From contig JACQCN010000394.1 in assembly GCA_016201575.1 (NCBI GenBank), positions 1-5,096 on the forward strand: a stretch of DNA of 5,096 nucleotides. Reading direction: 5' to 3'. Origin of the DNA: Candidatus Rokuibacteriota bacterium. Lineage in GTDB: Bacteria > Methylomirabilota > Methylomirabilia > Rokubacteriales > CSP1-6. Position 1 is the first letter of the stretch. Every line of letters begins with the position of its first letter. The translations under genes were made by a program, and so were the position numbers. This document shows positions 1-4,937 of this stretch, one piece after another. The notes beneath the pieces were generated by a model. That model worked only from the letters and a program-made list of their open reading frames with translations. It was not told where the DNA came from and ran no database searches.

Positions 1-473
1 GCCGAGGAGAAGCTCAGGTTCAGGCGCTGCCGGAAGGCGAACAGGCCCTGGCAATTGGGGCCGATCAGGCGGAGGCCGAGCTCGCGCGCGATCCGCACGA
101 TCTCGTCCTGGCGCGACTCCCCGTCGCCGCCCACCTCCGCGAAGCCGGACGAGTAGATGACGGCGCCCACGGCGCCCTTCCGCGCCGCCTCGCGCAGCAC
201 CGCCGGCACCTCGCGGGCGGCCACGGCCACGATGGCCACGTCGATCGGCCCCGGGATCGCGCCGAGGTCCGGATAGCAGGGCAGGCCCTGGAGCTCCGTG
301 TACTTGGGGTTGACCGGGTAGACGCGCCCGTCGAAGCCCGCGCGCTTGAGGAAGTCGATCGGCCGGCCGCCGATGCGGTTGGGATCGGGGGAGGCGCCGA
401 CGACGGCGATCGCGCGCGCGGCGGCGAGCGCGCCGAGCCCGGGCCGGGAGCCGGTCACCACCCCGCCCGTCAT
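1..473 (-). CDS. CoA-binding domain protein, acyl-CoA synthetase (NDP-forming) type, C-terminus cut by the window edge
   Basis: The 157 visible residues form a succinyl-CoA-ligase-alpha-like CoA-binding Rossmann domain. Seen: VVGASPDPNRIGG at about 24-36, the CoA-binding nucleotide loop of the family; VYPVNPKY at 51-58; IDVAIVAV at 77-84; IYSSGFAEVG at 106-115; and IGPNCQG at 137-143. This series is typical of ADP-forming acetyl/acyl-CoA synthetases (acetate-CoA ligase family), which make or cleave acyl-CoA with ADP/ATP through a phosphohistidine. That histidine and any ATP-grasp domain would lie beyond the window, so a stand-alone alpha subunit cannot be told from the roughly 700-residue fused form. 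The ATG at 473 is the only good start: an in-frame TAG lies two codons upstream (482-480). No Shine-Dalgarno sequence is visible. It is on the same strand as the GNAT gene but 218 bases of repeats separate them, so co-transcription is uncertain. The acyl substrate is unknown. Confidence 0.88.
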   Translation of the reverse strand, partial: MTGGVVTGSRPGLGALAAARAIAVVGASPDPNRIGGRPIDFLKRAGFDGRVYPVNPKYTELQGLPCYPDLGAIPGPIDVAIVAVAAREVPAVLREAARKGAVGAVIYSSGFAEVGGDGESRQDEIVRIARELGLRLIGPNCQGLFAFRQRLNLSFSS

Positions 474-480
474 CGCGGGC

Positions 481-537
481 TATTCACGAACGGCATCACC
501 CGGGCGGGTGGCGGCGGGAGCGGTCCCCGAGGACCGC
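481..537. repeat. Dispersed intergenic repeat, copy A (partner at 4938-5000)
   Basis: This stretch shares ordered blocks with 4938-5000: TATTCACGAACGGC (481-494, identical over 14 bases), CCGGGCGGGTGGCG (500-513, identical over 14 bases), then GCGGTCCCC (520-528) leading into a hairpin. The linkers between blocks differ in length and sequence, as expected of two diverged copies of one element. It begins eight bases upstream of the CoA-binding gene's ATG (473) and runs away from that gene. Its function is unknown. It could be a REP/MITE-like non-coding element or a conserved structured RNA. Confidence 0.7.
520..537. other. Perfect GC-rich hairpin inside repeat copy A
   Basis: GCGGTCC (520-526) and GGACCGC (531-537) are perfect complements around the four-base loop CCGA, giving a seven-pair stem. 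The corresponding site in the other repeat copy (4982-5000) also forms a stem although its right arm differs. There is no T-run on either strand, so it is not a standard intrinsic terminator. Confidence 0.6.
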
Positions 538-642
538 AGCGGAAGGGCCCCACTGGAGGCTATGTTGCGCGCGTGGAGCACGGAGGCTGCGCTGACCTTG
601 AGCCGAGCAGCGGAAGGGCCCCACTGGGGGATATGTTGCGCG
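536..642. repeat. 36-base direct repeat, two copies separated by 35 bases
   Basis: Copies lie at 536-571 and 607-642. The first 21 bases (beginning GCAGCGGAAGGGCC and ending CACTGG) and the last 11 (TATGTTGCGCG) are identical; the four bases between are AGGC in one copy and GGGA in the other, so 34 of 36 positions match. Read on the minus strand, each copy has a small CCAGTGG-centred hairpin that keeps pairing in both versions (CCCC or CTCC with GGGG, loop AGT). The repeat-spacer-repeat dimensions look like a minimal CRISPR unit, but two imperfect copies without cas genes do not support that. Confidence 0.75.
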
Positions 643-691
643 AGGACCGCAAGGGGGCCGCTCCCGCCGACAGGACCCGCCCGCCTCGGGG

Positions 692-1183
692 TCAGAGGAG
701 CTTCTCCATCACGACCGTGTCCACCCAGCGGCCGTCGATCTGGCCCTGCTCCGTGTAGACGCCGACCGTGCGGAAGCCGAACGCCTCGTACAGCGCGAGG
801 CCGGCGGCGTTCCAGGGCAGGGCGGTGAGCGCGAGCTTGTGGTACCCGAGCTCGCGCGCCAGCTCCTCCAGCCGGGCGAGGAGCTGGCTGCCGATCCCCT
901 TGCCGCGGCGCTCGCGCTCGACGTAGATCGAGAAGTCGGCGACGAACCGGTAGCCGGGGCGCGTCATGAACGGGTTCAGGCTGCCCCAGCCCACGACGCG
1001 GCCGTCCTCCTCCGCCACGATGACCGGGTGGCGCGCCTCCCGCTGGGCGAGCCACGCGCGGCGCTCATCCGGCGTGCGGAGCGCGGTCTCGAGGGTGGCG
1101 ATCCGGTCCTCGATCCCCTGGTTGTAGATCGCGCAGATCGCCCCGGCGTCGTCGAGCGTCGCCGCGCGGATCCGGAGCCCCAC
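692..1183 (-). CDS. GNAT N-acetyltransferase, ArsN1 / phosphinothricin acetyltransferase-like
   Basis: This 163-residue cytoplasmic enzyme should transfer an acetyl group from acetyl-CoA to an amine. Seen: the N-terminal segment IYNQGIEDRIATLET (about 20-34), very close to the signature of the ArsN1 family A (arsinothricin N-acetyltransferase) and phosphinothricin-acetyltransferase branch; DFSIYVERERRGKGIGSQLL, containing the R/Q-x-x-G-x-G/A acetyl-CoA pyrophosphate loop (RRGKGIG); and the C-terminal NAAGLALYEAFGFRTVGVY, the usual GNAT N-A-x-x-L-Y-x-x-x-G-F motif. Length matches the family. The GTG at 1183 gives the family's normal N-terminus (V/M-GLRIRAATLDD); the frame stays open further upstream into the epimerase gene, but that extension is unlike any GNAT. 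It starts five bases after the epimerase stop, so the two are probably co-transcribed. Known relatives inactivate glutamate-analogue antibiotics such as phosphinothricin or arsinothricin; the substrate here is unproven. Confidence 0.88.
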   Translation of the reverse strand: MGLRIRAATLDDAGAICAIYNQGIEDRIATLETALRTPDERRAWLAQREARHPVIVAEEDGRVVGWGSLNPFMTRPGYRFVADFSIYVERERRGKGIGSQLLARLEELARELGYHKLALTALPWNAAGLALYEAFGFRTVGVYTEQGQIDGRWVDTVVMEKLL

Positions 1184-1188
1184 CGCGA

Positions 1189-2166
1189 TCAGACGCCGAG
1201 CTCGCGCGCGTCGAGCCGTCCTTCCTTCTGGAGCCGCGCGAACTCCTCGAGCGTCCGCCGCGTCCCTTCGCGGAACGAGGTGCGCGCCCGCGGACCGAAC
1301 TCGCGCTGGTAGCGGTCGTCGGCGAGCGCCTCCGCGAACGGCGTCGGCACCTCGTCGTGGGACACGACGCCCCGGGCGGCCGGCCACTCGTCGTGGAGCA
1401 CGCGGATCACGTCGGCGATGGTCACGACCTCGCCGTGGAGGTTGTAGACGCGCGCGCCGTCGAGGGTGGCGCGGGCGGCGGCGGTCAGGGCGCCGGCGAC
1501 GTCCTCCACGAAGATGAGGTCCGTGCGCCCGCCGTAGGGGATCCGGTACGGGCGCTTCAGCACGGCCGCCTTCATCGCCAGCGTCGGCGCCGCCGTCACG
1601 CCGAAGTCGCGGCCCGGGCCGTAGACCGAGAGCGGCCGGAACCCCGACGAGGGGATCTGGTGCTCTTCCCAGTAGACGCGCGCGGTCTCCTCGTTGGCGA
1701 CCTTGTAGACGCCGTAATGCGTGCCGGGCAGCCGCGGCGCGTCGTCGGCGAGGGGACCCGGCGGGTAGAGGTGCGGGGCGCCGAACACGGCGGCCGAGGA
1801 CACGTAGACCACGCGCGGGACCTGGCCGGGGTTGAGCCGGACCGCCTCGAAGACGTTGGCAGTGCCGACGACGTTGACGAGCGCGCCGCCGGACGGATCC
1901 TTGCGGCAGAGCGGGACCTGCCAGGCGGCCAGGTGGATGATGCGGTCGATGCCGCGCTCGCCGACCAGCCGGACCAGCGCGTCGCGGTCGGCGATGTCGC
2001 CGCGCACGGCCGTGATGCGCTCGGGCGCGTCGGGGCCGGCGACCAGCTTGAGGCGCCAGGGGTCGTCGGAGAAGTCGAAGGCGACGACGCGCTCGCCGGC
2101 GCCGAGCAGACCGCGGATCACCCAGGAGCCGATGCAGCCGAACGCGCCCGTCACCAGAGTCGTCAT
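1189..2166 (-). CDS. NAD-dependent epimerase/dehydratase (extended SDR)
   Basis: This 325-residue extended short-chain dehydrogenase/reductase is related to nucleotide-sugar epimerases. Seen: the N-terminal Rossmann loop TGAFGCIG (G7-x-x-G10-x-x-G13); an aspartate at the end of the second strand (AFDFSDD, D31), which favours NAD over NADP; GDIAD at 56-60; HLAA at 78-81; VSSAAVFG at 122-129 with the usual catalytic serine region; the catalytic pair Y151-x-x-x-K155 (YGVYK); and RPLSVYGPGR at 177-186. FVEDVAGA (219-226) and YNLHGE (241-246) are also family-typical. Such enzymes oxidise and re-reduce a sugar carbon; which NDP-sugar, or whether another substrate is used, cannot be said. The ATG at 2166 directly precedes the first Rossmann strand and lies about one base from the predicted transcription start, with no Shine-Dalgarno sequence. 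It is first in a minus-strand unit with the GNAT gene and divergent from the methyltransferase. Confidence 0.93.
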   Translation of the reverse strand: MTTLVTGAFGCIGSWVIRGLLGAGERVVAFDFSDDPWRLKLVAGPDAPERITAVRGDIADRDALVRLVGERGIDRIIHLAAWQVPLCRKDPSGGALVNVVGTANVFEAVRLNPGQVPRVVYVSSAAVFGAPHLYPPGPLADDAPRLPGTHYGVYKVANEETARVYWEEHQIPSSGFRPLSVYGPGRDFGVTAAPTLAMKAAVLKRPYRIPYGGRTDLIFVEDVAGALTAAARATLDGARVYNLHGEVVTIADVIRVLHDEWPAARGVVSHDEVPTPFAEALADDRYQREFGPRARTSFREGTRRTLEEFARLQKEGRLDARELGV

Positions 2167-2172
2167 GCGGCG

Positions 2173-2181
2173 TATTATAAT
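2173..2181. promoter_or_regulatory. Symmetric divergent promoter with overlapping -10 boxes
   Basis: The 8-mer ATTATAAT (2174-2181) is its own reverse complement. It supplies a perfect TATAAT at 2176-2181 on the plus strand and at 2179-2174 on the minus strand. It is a conspicuous AT island in very GC-rich DNA and sits in the 21-base gap between divergent start codons. With -10 boxes at -12 to -7, transcription would begin at about 2188 (the G of the methyltransferase GTG) and about 2167 (one base before the epimerase ATG). No convincing -35 hexamer is visible on either side. Neither gene has a Shine-Dalgarno sequence, so both messages are inferred to be leaderless. Confidence 0.75.
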
Positions 2182-2187
2182 CGCGGC

Positions 2188-2901
2188 GTGTTTCTGAGCG
2201 AGCGGTTCTTCCGGGAAGCGTGGCCCACGATCTCGCAGGACTTCGAGTCCTCCGACGATCCGGAGGCCGCGGTGCGGTGGATCCTCGCCAACACCAAGCT
2301 GCCCGACGGCGGCCGCGTGCTCGACGCGCCCTGCGGCTTCGGCCGCCACTCCGTGGCCTTCGCCCGCCGCGGCTACCGGGTCACGGGCGTCGACTTCAGC
2401 GAGACCGAGCTCGACCGCGCCCGCGCGGCGGCGTCGGCCGCCGGCGTGGCGGTCACCACGATCTGCCAGGACATGCGCGACATGGAGTTCGCGGGCGAGT
2501 TCGAGCTGGCCGTGAACCTCTTCAGCAGCATCGGCTACTTCTCCGACGACGAGGACCGGCTCCTGCTCGACCGCTTCTGGCGCGCGCTGGCGCCGGGCGG
2601 GACCTTCGTCCTCGACACCCGGAACCGCGACCACTTCGTCCGCCACGTGACGCGCGAAGAGGTGGTGGCGGGGATCCGCATCGAGAACACCTTCGATCCC
2701 GAGACGAGCCGCGTGCGGGGCGTGTGGCACCGCGTCGACGGCGCGCTGATCGGGGAGACCGAGTTCCGCCTCTACGCCGCCCACGAGCTGCGCGCGATGC
2801 TGCGGCCGGAGCGCTGGCGCCGCGTGGACCTGTACGGCGGCCTCGACGGCGCGCCGTTCACGCTCGACTCGCCCCGGCTGGTCCTGATCGCCAACAAGTA
2901 A
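2188..2901 (+). CDS. Class I SAM-dependent methyltransferase
   Basis: This is a 237-residue cytoplasmic methyltransferase of the seven-strand Rossmann class. Seen: motif I VLDAPCGFGRHS (44-55), the glycine-rich SAM loop; GYRVTGVDFSE (62-72) with D69, the acidic residue expected to bind the SAM ribose; CQDMRDM (93-99), the motif II region; FELAVNLFSSIGYFSDDED (105-123); and LAPGGTFVLDTRNRD (134-148), the post-motif region. Length and order fit the Methyltransf_25/11 group; the acceptor substrate is not identifiable. The GTG at 2188 is chosen because it gives a compact N-terminus, no in-frame ATG occurs before M97, and it coincides with the start predicted from the TATAAT at 2176-2181. No ribosome-binding site precedes it. 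The dehydrogenase follows after 24 bases on the same strand, so the two probably share a transcript. Confidence 0.9.
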   Translation: MFLSERFFREAWPTISQDFESSDDPEAAVRWILANTKLPDGGRVLDAPCGFGRHSVAFARRGYRVTGVDFSETELDRARAAASAAGVAVTTICQDMRDMEFAGEFELAVNLFSSIGYFSDDEDRLLLDRFWRALAPGGTFVLDTRNRDHFVRHVTREEVVAGIRIENTFDPETSRVRGVWHRVDGALIGETEFRLYAAHELRAMLRPERWRRVDLYGGLDGAPFTLDSPRLVLIANK

Positions 2902-2914
2902 CCGCCTACCCCGA

Positions 2915-2920
2915 GAGGAG
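2915..2920 (+). promoter_or_regulatory. Shine-Dalgarno site of the dehydrogenase
   Basis: GAGGAG ends five bases before the ATG at 2926, a strong match to the 16S rRNA 3' end. It fixes the dehydrogenase start. It also shows that the host uses Shine-Dalgarno initiation for an operon-internal gene while the genes next to promoters here lack such sites. Confidence 0.75.
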
Positions 2921-2925
2921 AGTTC

Positions 2926-3915
2926 ATGGCCCCCGCCGAGAAGCCCCTCGTCGTGCTCGCCGGCCCCGTCCATCCCGACGGCCACGCTCTGCTGGAGACG
3001 GAAGCGCGCGTCGTCGTCTCGACGAACCTCACCGAGGACGGCATCATCGCGGACGCCCGCGAGGCCGAGGGCATCCTGTTCCGGATCCGGCCCGCCTGCA
3101 CCGAGCGGCTGATGGCGGCGGGCAAGCGGCTCCGGGTGGTGGGCCGCTACGGCGTCGGGCTCGACACCGTCGACCTGCCCGCCGCCACGCGCCTGGGCAT
3201 CCCCATCGTCCACGCCCCCGGCTCCAACTCCGACGCCGTCGCCGAGCACGCGATCATGCTGATGCTCGCGGTCGCCAAGAAGACGCTGGCGATCGACCGG
3301 ATGACGCGCAAGGGGGAGTGGGTGGAGGGGCGGGCCAAGGGCATCTTCGAGCTCAAGGGGAAGACCCTCGGCATCATCGGCGTCGGGAACATCGGGCGGC
3401 GGGTGGCCCACATCGCCCGCGGCTTCGGCATGCGCGTCCTCGGCTACGATCCCTACGTGGCGCCCGACGAGCTGCGGGCGCGCGAGGCCGAGCCGGTCGC
3501 GCTCGACCAGCTCCTGGCCCAGGCCGACGTGATCACGGTGCACACGCCCCACACCAAGGAGACCCACCACATCATCAACGCGGCCACCATCGCGAAGATG
3601 AAGCGGGGCGTGGTCTTGATCAACACGTGCCGGGGCAAAACGCAGGAGGAGCACGCGCTCTTCGAGGCCCTCACCACCGGCAAGATCGCCGGCGCCGGGC
3701 TCGACGTGTGGGAGGAGGAGCCGACGCCGGTCGACAACCCGATCCTCAACCTCCCGAACGTGGTCTGCACCTCCCACATCGCGGGGGTGAGCGACGAGGC
3801 CCATCGCAACATCGGGCTCCAGGTCGCGGGCGAGATGCTGCGGGTGCTGCGCGGCGAGAAGCCCAAGGTCCTCGGCAACCCCGAGCTCTGGCCCAAGCTC
3901 AGCCACCTCAAGTAG
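2926..3915 (+). CDS. D-isomer-specific 2-hydroxyacid dehydrogenase (phosphoglycerate dehydrogenase-like)
   Basis: This 329-residue NAD-dependent enzyme interconverts a D-2-hydroxyacid and a 2-oxoacid. Seen: an N-terminal substrate half; RYGVGLDTVDL (74-84); APGSNSDAVAEHAIMLML (97-114); the NAD-binding loop GVGNIG (152-157), followed by D175 in YDPY, which selects NAD; the catalytic arginine R236 in INTCRGK; E265 in DVWEEEP (260-266); and the catalytic H284 in TSHIAG. It resembles the catalytic core of SerA-type 3-phosphoglycerate dehydrogenase and hydroxypyruvate/glyoxylate reductases but has no C-terminal ACT domain, so serine feedback is not expected. The exact substrate is unknown. One oddity is the loop after the catalytic arginine, RGKTQEEHA, where relatives usually have RGG-(L/V/I)-(V/I)-(D/N)-E-x-A. 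The start is fixed by the GAGGAG five bases upstream. The stop TAG (3913-3915) touches the inverted-repeat element that follows. Confidence 0.93.
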   Translation: MAPAEKPLVVLAGPVHPDGHALLETEARVVVSTNLTEDGIIADAREAEGILFRIRPACTERLMAAGKRLRVVGRYGVGLDTVDLPAATRLGIPIVHAPGSNSDAVAEHAIMLMLAVAKKTLAIDRMTRKGEWVEGRAKGIFELKGKTLGIIGVGNIGRRVAHIARGFGMRVLGYDPYVAPDELRAREAEPVALDQLLAQADVITVHTPHTKETHHIINAATIAKMKRGVVLINTCRGKTQEEHALFEALTTGKIAGAGLDVWEEEPTPVDNPILNLPNVVCTSHIAGVSDEAHRNIGLQVAGEMLRVLRGEKPKVLGNPELWPKLSHLK

Positions 3916-4118
3916 CCGGTCGGTGAAAACGGCCCGATCAACTCGGTCCTCGCCTCGCGACGGGTTCGCCGGCTCACCGACGCCGCTCGGCTCGAACTTC
4001 GGTCGTTGGCTCGGTCGCTCCTCCCTGCGGCGTACCGGCGCATCTATCAAAGCCTCGTCTCGCGGCTACGCCGCTCAACTCGGACTGCCATGCATCTGGG
4101 CCGTTTTGACCGACCGGC
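3915..4118. mobile_element. MITE-like non-coding element with 21-base terminal inverted repeats
   Basis: Bases 3915-3935 (GCCGGTCGGTGAAAACGG, then CCC) and 4098-4118 (GGGCCGTTTTGACCGACCGG, then C) are reverse complements at 20 of 21 positions; the one mismatch is 3925/4108. Complementarity stops on both sides of the arms. The interior has no plausible gene. It holds short repeats, including CCTCGCCTCGCG (3948-3959) against CCTCGTCTCGCG (4053-4064) and TCAACTCGG at 3938-3946 and 4075-4083. The element starts at the last base of the dehydrogenase stop codon and ends 22 bases before the hydro-lyase ATG. No target-site duplication is evident. The class (MITE, other dispersed repeat or large structured RNA) is inference. 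Confidence 0.6.
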
Positions 4119-4131
4119 CGGCTGCTACACT
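4106..4131 (+). promoter_or_regulatory. Extended -10 promoter of the hydro-lyase
   Basis: TGCTACACT at 4123-4131 is a TGn-extended -10 box (hexamer TACACT, four of six to consensus including the key A2 and T6). Transcription would start at about 4138, three bases before the ATG. TTGACC at 4106-4111 resembles a -35 box and lies inside the right inverted repeat of the neighbouring element, but the 14-base spacing is short, so the extended -10 may act alone. No Shine-Dalgarno sequence is present. Confidence 0.5.
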
Positions 4132-4140
4132 ACATAGCGC

Positions 4141-4929
4141 ATGACGATCGACACGCGGCATCCGCGGGAGATCCGGGCGGACATCCGGCGCGGCGCGCTG
4201 ACGGGCGTGACCGCGGGGCTCGGCGAGGGCTACGTGCAGGCCAACCTGGCCGTGCTGCCGAAGGAGCAGGCCTACGACTTCCTGCTCTTCTGCCAGCGCA
4301 ACCCGCGCCCGTGCCCCGTCATCGAGGTGACCGACGTGGGCTCGCCGGAGCCCGCGGGCGTCGCGCCCGGCGCCGACCTGCGCACGGACCTCCCGCGCTA
4401 CCGCATCTACAAGGACGGCGCGCTGGCCGACGAGGTCACCGACATCACGCCGTACTGGCGCGACGACCTCGTCGCGTTCCTGCTCGGCTGCTCGTTCACG
4501 TTCGAGTGGGCGCTCCTGGAGGCCGGCATTCCCCTCTGGCACATCGCCCACGGGAAGAACGTGGCGATGTGGCGGACGTCGATCGCGTGCCGCCCGGCGG
4601 GCCGCTTCCACGGGCCGATGGTGGTCTCGATGCGCCCGATCCCCTCCGAGCTGGTCCCCAGGGCGGTCACCGTGAGCGCGCGCTTCCCCAACGCCCACGG
4701 CGCGCCGGTCCACGTCGGCGATCCGGCGGCGATCGGCGTGCGGGAGCTGGACCGGCCGGACTACGGCGACGCGCAGCCCGTCGGACCGCGCGACGTGCCG
4801 GTCTTCTGGGCGTGCGGGGTCACGCCGCAGGCGGTGGCGCTCGCCTCGCGGCCGCCGTTCATGATCACCCACAGCCCGGGCCACATGTTCATCACCGACC
4901 TGCCGAACTCGGCCCTCTCGGTGCTCTAG
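4141..4929 (+). CDS. Putative hydro-lyase, DUF1445/UPF0317 (D-glutamate cyclase family)
   Basis: At 262 residues this is the usual length of the DUF1445/UPF0317 family (Bacillus YcsI; the related domain of mammalian DGLUCY converts D-glutamate to 5-oxo-D-proline). Seen: [37 protein letters not shown] is represented by its parts [12 protein letters not shown] (25-36) and FLLFCQRNP (47-55); [20 protein letters not shown] (111-130); the conserved [16 protein letters not shown] (152-167); [10 protein letters not shown] (222-231); and [16 protein letters not shown] (238-253), which holds the family's conserved histidines. No signal peptide or membrane segment is visible, so it should be cytoplasmic. 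The ATG at 4141 gives a family-typical start and is nearly at the predicted transcription start. The usual partners of this family (LamB/YcsF 5-oxoprolinase, KipI-type genes) are absent from the window. Family assignment is secure; the reaction here is inferred. Confidence 0.92.
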   Translation: MTIDTRHPREIRADIRRGALTGVTAGLGEGYVQANLAVLPKEQAYDFLLFCQRNPRPCPVIEVTDVGSPEPAGVAPGADLRTDLPRYRIYKDGALADEVTDITPYWRDDLVAFLLGCSFTFEWALLEAGIPLWHIAHGKNVAMWRTSIACRPAGRFHGPMVVSMRPIPSELVPRAVTVSARFPNAHGAPVHVGDPAAIGVRELDRPDYGDAQPVGPRDVPVFWACGVTPQAVALASRPPFMITHSPGHMFITDLPNSALSVL

Positions 4930-4937
4930 GCCTGCAT

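Larger units (their letters stand above)
512..669. repeat. 158-base segment bounded by 17-base inverted arms
   Basis: Bases 512-528 and 653-669 are reverse complements at 16 of 17 positions; the exception (524/657) is a T-G that would still pair in RNA. The arms enclose both copies of the 36-base direct repeat. The left arm contains the 5' half of the local hairpin at 520-537, so the long-range and local foldings exclude each other. Whether this is a small mobile element or a structured transcript is not decidable here. It fills most of the gap between the GNAT stop codon (692) and the CoA-binding gene start. Confidence 0.55.

Noticed and set aside
520..537. An intrinsic terminator.
   Set aside because: The stem is strong but no T-run follows on either strand, and it sits close to the start of the CoA-binding gene rather than directly after a stop codon.
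536..642. A minimal CRISPR array.
   Set aside because: Only two repeats are present, with internal mismatches; no cas gene or leader is visible, and the copies are nested in other inverted and dispersed repeats.
2220..3926. A long plus-strand open frame of 568 codons spanning the methyltransferase and dehydrogenase in another frame.
   Set aside because: Its translation is almost entirely R, P, A and G, the usual product of an off-frame reading of GC-rich genes. Both underlying genes have clear motifs in their own frames.
2167..4050. A very long open frame on the minus strand continuing upstream from the epimerase to 4050, antisense to the methyltransferase and dehydrogenase.
   Set aside because: It is the antisense shadow of two well-supported plus-strand genes in GC-rich DNA, where stop codons are rare. 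Its translation is low-complexity, rich in D, R, V and H, with no domain, and the epimerase fold starts cleanly at the ATG at 2166.
3923..4144. A 73-codon plus-strand frame across the inverted-repeat element.
   Set aside because: It overlaps the hydro-lyase ATG, begins inside the left inverted repeat, has no ribosome-binding site and encodes a serine/arginine-rich sequence without features of a folded protein.
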